The translations under genes and the position numbers were made by a program. A model generated the notes under the pieces. It was not told the origin of the DNA. It saw only the letters and a list, made by a program, of their open reading frames with translations, and made no database searches. Shown piece by piece: positions 11,138 to 22,139 of a stretch of DNA of 34,021 nucleotides. Within the stretch, counting starts at the first letter, position 1, and every line of letters begins with the position of its first letter. This stretch comes from Zancudomyces culisetae (taxonomy: Eukaryota > Kickxellomycota > Harpellomycetes > Harpellales > Legeriomycetaceae): the NCBI GenBank assembly GCA_001969505.1, contig LSSK01000729.1, forward strand, positions 1-34,021, read 5' to 3'.

Positions 11138-12517
11138 CTTCGATTATTCTTTGGAGGTTGCTACTTTTATAAACAAAAATAGTAATAATATAAAAACAGA
11201 TAAAAGTATAGACAGTATTTTAAACTTCTGGCTTGTAGATATGAATTTTTTTTTTCTTTAGTCTATACCCAAACTTTATTCAGTTTTTTTTTTCGCTGTG
11301 TTTGGTGTTGGATTTTGTAAAGTAGAGAAAATGAAGGATATTTTACAGCCAATTAGTTTACTGTGTTGAGTTTATATCCCATTGGCTAATTAGCAAAACA
11401 CACACTGCTGATCAGCCATTGGCTATTTCTCAGGTAATGGTTAGCTGGTTTTCTGCTAATTTCGAGCAGAGATCTCATATCTTCCTAGACAAGCTCATCT
11501 ACTCTTCCGCCCCTTGCCTTCTGTTCTTTACCAAATATCATCCCTGCAAAGCACATGCAGTACACTACCGAAACTCACCAACATATATCCATGTTATGAG
11601 CTAAATCACATCCTATTAGACCTGTTATCTATTATGAGCTTTATAAATACTCTTTGCGTGAAGAAATATAGAAACATCTTTCACAAGGTTTGAAAGGCAC
11701 TGAATGAACGGATTAATCGTTGGTCAAGGGCAATGGGCTTACTCTTTTAAAGCAAGTTGAAAACTACGTTGTATTACATAATTAGCCTCCGCGATGCATT
11801 CGTGGAAAGGTCGGTTGTGGTTTAACAAAATTCACCATTAACAGAAACACTTAAGCCAACTTGCGATTCTTTAGCAAAGGTAAAAGAAAAGCCTTGTAAG
11901 ATAGCTAGAAGTATGAAACCAATGAAGATATATTAAACTCCTTATCTCATTGTTTCTTCTGCACCAATAATTAGTTAATAGCTGTTTCCAGAATCTTTAT
12001 TACAGTATACGTGTCGACCATAAACCAAACCTTCCACACCAAGACCAAACACGTTCCTGTAGTTAACCATGACTATTGCGCAAACTTTTCATTCCTCTGC
12101 TGACCTTTTTTCAAAAAGGTCTTTGATAAAAAAGAGCAAAATATGCTCTTTTACAGGAGATGTTTGCATTTGAAACATTGATATTTTTCACATTTTCTCC
12201 AAACAGAAACGATCTGACCATTGGTTTGGTTAATTTCTGCATTCATAAATGGTCTAAACTCTTGTTTGCCTGCTAATAAAGCCGAATTAACCTTCAAAAC
12301 CTGAAATCGCGCATTGATTAATTTTGCACTTAATTAACATTTCTAGTTTGTTTCATTTTGGATAACCTTGATATGAAAACACTTTTCAGCGCCAATATAT
12401 ATTTGTAGGAAACCTCGTTGTTTACCTGTATAACTTTATCAAAGAAATAAAACTAGGATGAAACCTTGGCGTGTCTTAACCCTGTATACAAATGGAAAGC
12501 TTCTAATTTGAGTTACA
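11138..12517. other. Divergent intergenic region between RPL18 and PEX22-like gene
   Basis: About 1.4 kb holding both promoters. The RPL18-proximal part has long T runs (near 11247-11257 and 11286-11294) and three CCAAT elements. The rest is plain AT-rich sequence; the short frame at 11419-11604 has no recognisable family. Confidence 0.5.
11349..11422. promoter_or_regulatory. Cluster of three CCAAT boxes upstream of RPL18
   Basis: CCAAT occurs at 11349-11353 and, in reverse orientation (ATTGG), at 11381-11385 and 11418-11422, about 210-285 bp upstream of the RPL18 start. Two copies sit in the shared context CCATTGGCTA or similar. CCAAT is the binding site of the HAP/NF-Y complex; use here is inferred from clustering and position. 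Confidence 0.5.
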
Positions 12518-13934
12518 ATGGCTGAAAAATCCTTTAACCAAATTAAGAGATGCCTAAGGAGAAACCTTAGGCAGCATAAAAAGGCGCTTGTCATAGTTGG
12601 AGTGGCTGCCCTAGTAGGACTTGTGTTTTACCAAGTTGTTAGCACCGAGGATGCAACTAAGGATTCAAAAAAGAATGAAAAGGACAGGAACGGAAATGAA
12701 AACGGAGATATAAATGATGGAGAGGAGAGTACAAAACAAGGAGACAAAAATGGCAAGAAAATGAAACGTGGTGACGAGACAAGCTCTGATTTTGATAGCA
12801 CGCCAGCATCCTCTAGTCAAAGAGGACCGCACTCGAAAGCTAAAAGCACTGTAAAGCCACGAGTCACATTTGCTGCAGAACAGGTAAAATTTGATTTACA
12901 TTTTCACATTTTATCATTTACACATTTACACGTTTTGATTTAGATTAGTACTAATCTTTCTTCTTGTTCTTCTCCCACGTCGCTCGCTATTTTTATAGTT
13001 GCTATTTCGATATGAACGGAGTGGAAATAGATTGACTATCAGATTCATACCATACATATACGAGTATTTGAAAAAGATAACCGACACATATGAAGTGTTT
13101 TTGTTGGTAAAAGTTGTAAACCTCAACGAATTCAAAGCAATTTATAATGCACTAGTTCTGAATAACATTATAGCTTGTACGGATCAATATCTACCATACT
13201 ATGACGAAAAAGGCAGTGCGCTGCTGGAAGAGAGTTCCTTGAATATACCATCCGTAACCACCAGCCTACAAAGCCCTAGCTCATTAGGAAATTTAAACAA
13301 TCAAATAGACGAGAGTGTTGACTTTTCATATGCCACCAGTACAAATGACTCTGTAGAAAATGGTTCACAAACAAGCGAATGGATGGAGGCCAATTTAGAT
13401 CCTAATGACTTGACATTCTCGGATTCAGATAGATCACACTTTTCCAGTATTCCTGATTATATCTCAGAAAGCTTTGATAATAGCAGCGAAGCCTTAGAGT
13501 CTTCGTTCTTTCAAAAAATACCAAGTGTTGAATACACGAGTCCCGATTCGCGTTCAAGCTCAAGGGCTGATCATCATACCTTAACGCCACTTCTTGAGCC
13601 ATTTAATATCCTATTTTATAGTTCTGACGAAGGAAAGATACATATCATAAGACAGCTTCTTGGCAAGAACCCACCGAGACCCGTTTTCGTAGATGTGGCG
13701 GGCGATATATCCAGCTCTTCTCGCAAGCTGCCTTCAAAACCTGCATGCCACATTGACTCTGATATCGGATCTATTTCCATGCTTGTCGGCTCAGCACCTA
13801 AACTCATCTTGTTAAAGTCTCCCTTTGTTCAAAAGAGCAGTTTGGCGAATACTCCTTTACATCAAACCTTGGAAAGTAGCGAAAACGTTCCTACAGAAGT
13901 TGTGGACGATATATTTTTATCATCTTTGTTTTGA
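12518..13934 (+). CDS. PEX22: PEX22-like peroxisomal membrane protein with large insertion
   Basis: PEX22 is the peroxisomal membrane anchor and activator of the ubiquitin-conjugating enzyme PEX4, needed to recycle the import receptor PEX5. Exon 1 is 12518-12883, the intron 12884-12998 and exon 2 12999-13934, giving 433 residues. A basic N-terminus is followed by a single membrane helix near residues 25-43 ('ALVIVGVAALVGLVFYQVV'), then a Lys/Asp/Glu-rich linker to about 115. The folded part starts near 133 and its 'YLKKITDTYEVFLLVKVVNLNEFKAI' stretch resembles the start of the plant PEX22 domain. The next expected element, 'NILFYSSDEGKIHIIRQL' (plant 'KVLFCSTENGRTSFVRQL'), comes only near residue 325. 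About 120-140 Ser/Asp/Glu-rich residues are therefore inserted, making the protein over twice the length of yeast PEX22 (180). Identification rests on remembered pattern similarity plus topology. Confidence 0.68.
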
Positions 13935-15693
13935 TCGTTTTTCTTTAGAATTCAAACTAACTCAACAATACTAACATCACCATTACAGGCTCTAGTATTT
14001 TATTTTAATATAAAATTTCCTTTTTTTTAACCATCCCAGGGCCGCCTATAAAGATTTCATCTCTTTTAGCTTTGATTATCTTATTACATGCTGAAGAAAT
14101 TGTATAAAATAGAAGAGAACTGTATTCCCTGAGGTATAACCTCCCTCCCCCTTCTGATCCACAACAATACATCTAAATTATCCGATAGCATACGTTACAG
14201 CAAGGTGTATATTCCTGGTTTCTAATTATTACAGAGAACCAACTTGTTTACACAACGACCCAGTGATGGAGAGTTGTTGAGTATGCCATAAAGATGTGAC
14301 AACCACATATTTTATATCTTAAAGGACTATCCCATGTTGTATTTGAATTTTGCGTTTTGTCTTCTCAGCTCACTCCCCTCTATTTCAAAGTACAACTATT
14401 TAAGAAGCCCCGACGAATAAAAATGATGTGGGTGTGTCACATCACTAAGAATTTAAAGCAAAAAAGCAATATGTTTCCATGCCACTTTAACTATCCGCAA
14501 TGGTATTACCCAGCTTATTCATTTTCATTTTTTCTTATTTCTACTTTCATCTTTGTTATCTTTTGTATAAAAAAACTTTTTATATATAAGAGCATTGCTA
14601 GATTTATTTACGTTGGTATTCATAGCACAAGAAATATATAACATAAGCAATATTGATGTTTTTTTATAACAACGTAGTGGTGTGAAGGATGTGTATCTCA
14701 TTTAAAACTGCTTTTTTAAGTGGTGCTCGATTTGAGTTTGTATGAGGGCATGTTAAACTTAAAGAAAGATATCTCTTTGAAAATAGTGTAAAAATAGAGA
14801 GGGGAGGCCCGGCCGCTATTTTTAATTCTAGCTATGTAGCCCAAATATATTATTGCTCCTGGATTGGTAATGTGAAGAGGTTGAGGTTGGTTTTGAAGGG
14901 TCATTTTTAATTTGATGTGCTATATTTTTGAAACAGACATAAACATTTAGTGAATTCGCTTTTGCAAAAAAAAAAACACGCTATAATTGTGGCGATTTAT
15001 TATTCTCTACACGCAGCATATTTTGTTTCTGGTAAAAGCGAATGGTTTGACAACTTTTCTGCTTTGAGTTGACAAAACATTGCCCATTAGGAATCTTGTA
15101 ATAAGCTTATCGGCTTTTATAAAAAATGCAATTCATTTTTCCTCCCCTTGGTTTTGATGCATATTTCTTTTTCCGTTATAGAATAATCGGCCAATTCCAA
15201 TTCCCCTTTTCCTTAACCTTTGTCAATTAAATCCTGTTTATCCCAGTAAAGCTGGCAAGGAATGAAACTCACACTATTGTCACCTAATTTAATTTTTTCA
15301 TTTTTTGTGATACTTATGTATAGCTCATTATTTATTTGGTCTTTTTTCCCAGCAAACCATTATTCAGTAATTTTTTGTAATTCATCTGAAATGACAAAAA
15401 GCACTTGCAGATAAGCAAATAATTACGCAAGCAGAAACAAAAAAACCAATAGTATTATCATTTTTAACAACATACTTTTTTCCCGTAGATTAAAACTACT
15501 AATTTTAAATGGGTAAACTAAAACAGAAAAATATTAATAAACCACAATTCTTGCTACAAGAATTTAAGCGAAAAAGTATAATTTGTTTTCCTATTTTTCT
15601 TGGTATAGCTTTCTTTCTTTCAACAAATTAAACGAAATCTTGGTAGGGAAAATTAGAGGTATACATAGGTAGTGCGTAGATTTATTTTTAAAG
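13935..15693. other. Intergenic region
   Basis: About 1.76 kb between plus-strand genes, strongly AT-rich. The open frames here (such as 14357-14641) lack an ATG at a sensible place and follow T-rich composition. No RNA gene or repeat of note was seen. Confidence 0.5.
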
Positions 15694-16334
15694 ATGGAAA
15701 AGAATACGGATGCTCAGGCTTCACCCGAATTTTGCATAAAGAATTGTGGTTTCTATGGGTAAGTAGATTGTTCTATCATACTTACTGTTGTCTTTTTTTG
15801 AAGGCATGGATGATAAATTTAACAATAAATTCAATTCATTCTAGAAACCCAATTTACCAAAACATGTGCTCGAAATGTTTTAAAGAAACACAGAAAAATT
15901 GCGAAAGCTCACAGGAAACAAAAATCGCAGAAAGCGGGAATGAAACAGCAGTGATGAACCCTTGTACTGAAAAAAAAGATACTGCTGCGAGCACAACAAT
16001 TGAAGAGCTAATCGACTCTGGATTAGCAGTGGAATCTAAAACTAGTTGTGCTTCGAATCTTGAGCAGGTTCAAGCATCGAAGACAATACCCGCTCCTGCG
16101 AAAGCCACCGTTAGTAAAGGTAGATGTGGAGTATGTCGACTCAAGATCCCGCTTGTCAAGCAAGCCACAAACAAATGTCGGTGCGATAAAGTGTTTTGTG
16201 ATGTTCACAAGTTTCCAGACCAGCACCAATGTACTTTTGACTTTTTAAAGCGGGATCGCAAAGAGCTGGAGAAGAAGAATCCTAAATTGGACGATCTACC
16301 TCGAGGTGGGCGCAGCTTTAACCGAATCGGCTAA
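15694..16334 (+). CDS. A20/AN1 zinc-finger protein (SAP/ZFAND5-6 type)
   Basis: Exon 1 is 15694-15758, the intron 15759-15844 (GTAAGT..TCTAG) and exon 2 15845-16334, giving 184 residues. The splice joins CGFYG to NPIYQNMCSKC and restores an A20-type finger with C14, C18, C30 and C33. A Ser/Thr/Glu-rich linker follows. The C-terminal AN1 finger starts at about residue 124 ('RCGVCRLKIPL') and keeps the expected cysteine/histidine pattern through 'CRCDKVFCDVHKFPDQHQC', then the usual 'F-x-x-K...KKNPK' tail. Family members bind ubiquitin chains through A20 and act in stress response and proteasome or NF-kB-type signalling in plants and animals. An alternative upstream ATG at 15672 is in another frame in exon 1 and destroys the A20 finger, so 15694 is chosen. 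S. cerevisiae has AN1-only proteins but, to my knowledge, no A20+AN1 protein. Confidence 0.93.
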
Positions 16335-18069
16335 ATGACCCTGGACCTCTTCCCCCCAAAAAAAGCCTCAATGCCCGGTTGTGTTATTTGTTTATGTCTC
16401 TGTACCACACACTGTCTTTTCCTTTTCCTAGTATTTTTCGGAGTCTGGGTTTTGGGCTTTTTGCTTTTTGGGGCACTCTACTTATAGTCCTGTGTAGTGT
16501 GTCTAGATCTCATATTTCCACTATCATTTGCAACCCTTGGCCCTGTTCTTTTCTCTTTTTTTTTGTAGTTTATCACCTTTTAAAGCTCTTGCTTTTAGTG
16601 CCTTGTTAGTTTTGAAGGCTTTATATAGGATTATTGTTTTTATACAGCTTATTAGATTTGCAATTAATTTACTTATTTGATAATTGAGCCTTGTGCTAAC
16701 ATTTTGAACTCTTCATATTCAGTTTGCTTGGCTCATTTGCAAAAAAAAACTGTTTTTGTTATAAAAGGTTACTTATAGCTGCTTGCCAGATAGAGCGTGT
16801 GAGCCTTTTTGATTTTGCTGCATAGTTGCATTTCACTTTTTGTTTTTTTTTTTTGCTGTATTACATTTCAGCAGTAGTAACCTGCCTATATAAAAACTAC
16901 ACCAAGAAAAACTAATCGTGCTATACACTATACAAATACCAATAAAATCCGTGTTAAAGTCATACACCGCAACGTGTACACCATTAACCATGATGCGGTA
17001 CCTCGAATTTGGTTGTGATCGCATCCACCAATGGTAATAATTAACCAAACTGTCCAAAAGTATCAAACTAGAAAAAGAAATGACTTTAATGTGACAATGG
17101 CAAATTAACGAAAGAATCTAGCCAAAGGTGTATTAGTAGTAGCCATTCATTAATCCTGTGTACGATGCTCCAACACTGGCAGTGTTGAAAGATGCAACTC
17201 TTTTTGATGATGTTCGCACGCTCTCCCCGTAGACAGCTATGGTTTTTGTTTTTTTTTAAAAAAAAAAGAAAGAAAAGGGTTACATTATTTTGTAATTTGC
17301 TTGTTGATCCACCAGAGATACTAATGGGCATAGTTGGTTTACCCGCTCTTTTAGTGCTCTTTTATTCATTTAATTTATCTCCAATACTATTACATTTTCT
17401 CATTCGTTTATGTGTTTACTGTTGTATTTTCGATTTGATTTGATTGTTAATCCCAAAGGAAAATTTTCGAGTCAGATGAGATGTGATGGTAGATAACTCT
17501 TTTCCTAAAAAGCATTTGCTCAATTATGGAACCATGAATAAATATACATCGACCATGCTACTTGCCAGACCCAGGTTTTGCTTTTGGTACCCAAATAACT
17601 GTGTTGCAATACTGCACCATCAATTCCTAAGTAAAACAAAAAACATGAAAATAAAGTAAATAACGGAAAAGTGGGTTATGGAATCAATATTCGCTTTTAC
17701 TATTTTGATAGTATCAGTTGTTAATAATAATACTAATAATAACAGCTTTAGCAGTGACATATATCTAAAGCATTTCAATAGATTTAGGTAGTTTTCAATA
17801 TATCGATAAAAACTCATACTATAATTCTTTTAAAAAAAGGCTTAGTGGCTATACCAAGCGAATAGATGTTATACTACACTTCTACCCTTTACCATAAAAA
17901 TCTTTAATTTTTACTCTATACAAGGGATTTTGATATACTCAAGTTTATCATTTAGGTGAAAAGCAACATAGGTAAAGCGAAAATATAGGGGTGCTTCAAT
18001 AAGCAAACGGAGGATTCTTTTTACTCATAAAAGCGAGAGAAAGAGAGAAAAGCACGACATAATTTTACG
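16335..18069. other. Intergenic region with A/T tracts
   Basis: About 1.7 kb between plus-strand genes. Very T-rich near 16830-16855, and a T run running straight into an A run lies at about 17240-17270. No credible coding frame or structural RNA was found. Confidence 0.5.
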
Positions 18070-18770
18070 ATGGAATATAAATTAGAAAAGAAGGAGAGTG
18101 GTGGTGAAGGGGAGGGAGAGGGAAGTGATGGAGGATATATAACGGACCAAAATATGAGTACGACTATGAGCGTAGATACGAAGACAATCGAACCACTGCA
18201 TACCCAAGTAAAAACAAAATCAAAAAGTAGTAAAAAATCAAAAAAGTCAAAAAGGCCAAAAAAGTCAAAAAGGCCAAAAAAATCAAGAAGGCCAAAAAAA
18301 CATGGCCGTTTTTCTGACATTGAGGAGTATAGTAGTGCGGAGCTTGAAGAGTTTAAACAATGGGATATTTCTCGAGTAAAAGAGTTTTTTAAGGTGGTCA
18401 TAATAGCCGAGATAGTTGGTCTTTTATTTCTATGTTCTCTGTGTGTATATGCAGTGCGTATGTTGGTAAAAAAACTGAAAGAAAAAAAAGATAATGAGAA
18501 CTGGAATAATGAAAATACCTTGGGACTACATCTGTTCGCTGTGGTTTTTATTGTGGTACTGATGTTGGCAGATATGGTACTCGTGGTTGTAACAATTATA
18601 GTAAGTACATAAAAATATGTAGTGATAGATTATTATATTAAAAGATAATTTGTTATGAATTATAGAACAGAAACAGGGAAATTTGTTCAAAGAGAACCAA
18701 AGACTACACCCAGAGAGATGTTGAGAGTTTTATGGATAACTACAGAACCAATCTTGCAACAGTCGTGTGA
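18070..18770 (+). CDS. Small two-helix membrane protein with Lys-rich repeat
   Basis: Not a family I recognise. The unspliced frame is 180 residues (stop at 18610-18612). A clean GTAAGT at 18601 and ATTATAG ending at 18665 suggest a 65-nt intron. Splicing keeps frame and gives 211 residues, replacing the last three with a polar tail ('NRNREICSKRTKDYTQRD...'). The start is acidic and Gly-rich. Residues about 50-78 repeat the unit KKSKRP three times, encoded by an 18-bp DNA repeat. An acidic patch follows ('DIEEYSSAELEEF'). Two hydrophobic helices lie near 109-132 and 153-177, separated by a charged, Lys/Glu/Asn-rich loop. The second helix contains an aspartate. A hairpin topology with both ends on the same side is likely. 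The gene lies about 640 bp upstream of NELF-C/D on the same strand; no functional link is implied. Confidence 0.6.
18232..18300 (+). repeat. 18-bp coding tandem repeat (KKSKRP units)
   Basis: About three copies of an 18-bp unit of the form AAAAAGTCAAAAAGGCCA (with small changes) inside the small membrane-protein gene. It keeps the reading frame and extends the basic segment by six residues per unit, so copy number could vary between strains. Confidence 0.7.
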
Positions 18771-19410
18771 GGATACAGAAATAGTAAAAACATATTGGTT
18801 TTGTTTTAGTTTTGCACCTTTTTTTTTTGTATTTACATGTCTTTATGACATATACCACACATCGTTGTAGAATAGAATGATTTTCTTTTCTTGTATATAT
18901 TGAGTGAAAGAGGAAGAAGCATGAATAAAATAGAGATTTAGTCTAATTTTTTGCATCTACTGCATCTATTATCGCTAGTATTTATGGAGGTTATCGCGGA
19001 GACACTACACACGGTAAACGCATCTCTCTTTTGTCCTTAGAGTTCTGATAGTTTAAGAGTTGTGCTGAAGAGAAAACGCAAAACGGTCAATTGAAAATTT
19101 TTTTTCTTTGTGACGATTTTATTTCGCTATATTAATTGTTGATCATTGGTATTACAACGAGCAAAAAAAAAAATACATTAAAAAAAAAATTAAGTTAAAT
19201 TAAATTAAATTAAACATAAGCAAAATGGTACAAGAATTCGAAAACAAAGCATTGCAAAAAAAAAAAAAAAAGTAAAAAATGGACGGGGGAAAAAATAGGG
19301 GATGAAAATGAAAAACTGCGAGTTATTTTAAAAGAATCGTATTAATTTTTGGAATAAAAAAAATATATCCAAAATCCATAAAGGAACGCGTTCGGGTTTG
19401 TACTAGTAAG
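18771..19410. other. Upstream region of the NELF-C/D gene
   Basis: 640 bp with no main gene. It contains a TTAAA-type pentamer run near 19190-19215, a 16-base A run at 19256-19271 and three small upstream ORFs listed separately. It should hold the NELF-C/D promoter and leader. Confidence 0.5.
19225..19331 (+). promoter_or_regulatory. Three short upstream ORFs in the NELF-C/D leader
   Basis: ATG-started frames at 19225-19275 (16 codons, ending in five Lys codons within an A run, then TAA), 19279-19305 (8 codons, TGA) and 19302-19331 (9 codons, TAA). All end before the NELF-C/D start at 19411. If the transcript starts upstream of 19225 they would reduce or regulate translation of the main frame. 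The transcription start is unknown, so this is a prediction. Confidence 0.4.
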
Positions 19411-21963
19411 ATGGACGAGACTAAAGAGAGGGAAAAGGATAGGGAAATGCAGGAGGCACTGGGAAGATTCAGCAAAGAAGGTAATTTTGGGTGCTTGATT
19501 CCTAACATCTACATTTGATTATTTTTGAGTGGCACAATGAATTCAATAAATGTACCTCTAACAAAGCTAACAATCAAAAATCAATGGGCAAATAGATGCG
19601 ATAATGAACAAAGAAACACTACAAATAGCAGAAAAGTACATAATGGATGGCGGACCGCCAATCAAAGTTCTGAGGGCACTTGTAGAGGGATATAGAGGAT
19701 ATGCGGCACTTTGTAATTTACTGGCAAGGCAATACGAATCAAGCTTTGCAGATGGTGCGGATAAAAAACAAGAGTTGGGAGAGGTGGATGAGATGGGTGA
19801 GACTGGGAAGAGACTTGAATATGCGGCGGTAAAACAAACGCTTTTGGAGATATTTAATGAAGAAGCAAGCAAGAAAATGAAGGCGAAACATATGTCGGCA
19901 GAAACAGATGGGGATGGTGGTCAGCTTCAGGGCGAAGAAGTGGTAGGTATTTTAAATATAGGGTGATTAAACTTTTGCTATGTTTGTAAAGCATGATTCT
20001 AGTAATACCGGGGGTAAAACAAAAATAGGACGAACAGGAAAAAATCGACGAGATTATAGAAAACAAGGAATGTTTGAAGATGATATACGAAATAGCGGAG
20101 CAATGTCCGAATTCTGAATTCTTGAACAGGTTGGTACAAAAGATTTCAGAGAAGGTTGGATATGAGAGGGATGGTGAGGGCGGCAGCGGGGAGCAAAGAG
20201 AAAGCGATGATAAGGGGGAAGAAAGGGACGAGGAGGAGGGAGAGGAAGATAATGGGAGTGAGAATCGACTGGGGTTTGGACATGAAGAGCAATACATGGG
20301 TAGCAGCAACTATGGGGCGAGTTTGCATATAAAAATGTTTTACAAAATGCTGACGGATAATATTGAGGCGCTTGCACACAACGAAATCGAAGGAGGTAAA
20401 AAAGTAGAAACAAATGGACAGGTGGAAATTGAGGACGACGAGGTGGTGATGGAGCGGCTGTGGCAGCTGATGGGACATAGGGAGCATACGTATTTTTTGG
20501 GGCTGTATATTATGAAAGAGGCGCAACAAAGGGCAGGAGAAAAGGGGTATGTGCTACAAAGAATAATAGAGGCGATGCGGAGTAGATTGTATAAGATGTA
20601 CGAACGGCCAATGGTAGGAACCAGGATACAGATTTTGTTGGAAGGAATGGAGGTTGGGGGACGAGACAGTTTATCGTCTGCGTTGGAGTCTATGCTACAG
20701 AGTGACAGGGCAGCTCCTGGAGACGTGCTTGCGTTGTATAGGGCATACCACGATTCATTAGAGTCAGCAACATCGTTGTCGCAAATACCGCGGGTGGGGA
20801 TTCTCAGAAGTGGGGAGATTTTAGGGGTGTTGATACGTGAGGTGTTTGGATTTGTTGATCTTGGAAAAGATATAAATGACGACAATATGGTACAGCAACA
20901 ACAGAATCAACAACAGCAACAGGACGAGCAACAACAAAAGTCGCAACACAACCGGGGGATGCTGAGAGACACGTTGGAAGAAAAGTATATGTGGCTGATT
21001 GCGTATTCTGTAGTGGCTAATGATAGGGATGTACACGGGGAGCAGCAATACGATAGCGAAGCACAGGAGATACTAAGAGTAAAGAACAGCGTGTACGAGT
21101 ACGTAAAGGTATTGAGGGAGCTGAGGCAGCGACTGGAGCCAATCACAACGTCAATAGACTTCAACAAGAAGATCCGGTGGCTGGTGGAAATATCAAAGAC
21201 GCCGCTTGTAGCGATGGTGATAGTGGAATGGATAAGCAGTGTTGTGGTTTGCGCCGATAACTTTGCATACTTGGAGACGTACTATCTACGGCAGGGGGAA
21301 GTGGTGCCGATGCCGCTGCTGGTGGTGGAAGAGCTGGCGTACCGCCATCCAGCACTGCGGCCAATGGTGTTTGGAGTGTACCGCAAGATCCTGATGCAGG
21401 CGCGAATTGAGCAATTTCCGCCGGAAAAGCAGGCAGATCTGTACAAGATGGTGGTGCAGCTGATGATTAACTTGGCTGGTATGGGCTACTCGCTCCAAAC
21501 CACGCGCTTTTTCTACGGACTGGTACTGGGCCAGTCCATCGACATCAGTCTGGTCGTCTTTTACATTTCGCGCGTGGTGCGGACCATTGTCACGCCATAC
21601 CCCGCCGAGCTGGTGAACCTGCTTCTCAAAATCATTGTGCGGATTTTGTCGCCTCTCCTGGAATCTTGTACTATTAACAGCGATTTGGATATCAACAACA
21701 ATATGGATGTTGATGCAAATACCGATACCAGCAATACTGAAAATGGTGGTACTGATGCAGATGGCGAAAACACGTATTTTTACTTGTTGCGCTTTTTGAA
21801 AAACATCAAGTCGGCCTATTACAACCGGAACGGCCAGCCTACCTTGAGTCCTAATCCAAAAAATGAGACAAATGAGCGCGTGCTGGTTGCCGACATTGAA
21901 AAGCTTGACATGGGTGCGATTGAAGCTAGTGGTTTAATTATTAGAATTATGAATCAGTTATAA
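19411..21963 (+). CDS. NELF-C/D (TH1) homologue, negative elongation factor subunit
   Basis: NELF-C/D is a core subunit of the complex that, with DSIF, holds RNA polymerase II paused near promoters. Exons are 19411-19480, 19596-19942 and 20029-21963, giving 783 residues (human about 590). The first splice creates 'FSKEDAIMN', matching human 'LSKPDAILE', and the next block 'DGGPPIKVLRALVEGY...NLLA' matches 'AGGQPEQVVELLSDNY...NLLA'. Further family blocks are the 'YEIAEQCPNSEFLNRLVQKI' region (about 158-178), GHREHTY at 288-294, 'LVAMVIVEW' at 532-540, and the C-terminal 'ISRVVRTIVTPYPAELVNLLL' region. Extra length comes from an acidic insert (about 184-222), a Gln-rich run (427-445) and an Asn/Asp/Thr-rich insert (about 689-722). 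The model yeasts lack NELF. It converges on the flavoprotein gene, 176 bp away. Similarity was judged by eye. Confidence 0.82.
20887..20945 (+). repeat. CAA/CAG-rich run encoding poly-Gln in NELF-C/D
   Basis: Interrupted CAA/CAG codons give a glutamine-rich segment at residues 427-445, between two helical TH1 blocks. Human NELF-C/D has no such run as I recall it. Mixed codons suggest retention at protein level rather than pure slippage. Confidence 0.7.
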
Positions 21964-22139
21964 AAATATTTCTTTGGGTTTTCCACTTATTGTTTTGTTC
22001 TCACATTTGCATTTTAGTATTCTTGGACTTTTTTACTTTTACTTTTATTTTATTTTTTTGCGTATAGTTTTAAGTTTTTAATTGATAATTGATAATTAAA
22101 AATCACATGGATGTATAAAGCGGATTAAGGGGAATATAA
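21964..22139. other. Short convergent 3' intergenic gap
   Basis: 176 bp between the NELF-C/D stop and the flavoprotein stop, AT-rich, with an ATTGATAATTGATAATTA repeat near 22081-22098. The two transcripts probably overlap or share terminator elements here. Confidence 0.5.

Noticed and set aside
19854-20885. Several long minus-strand frames opposite NELF-C/D (up to 181 codons)
   Set aside because: They mirror the purine-rich coding strand, giving Ser/Pro/Leu-rich translations, and the plus strand has clear family similarity.
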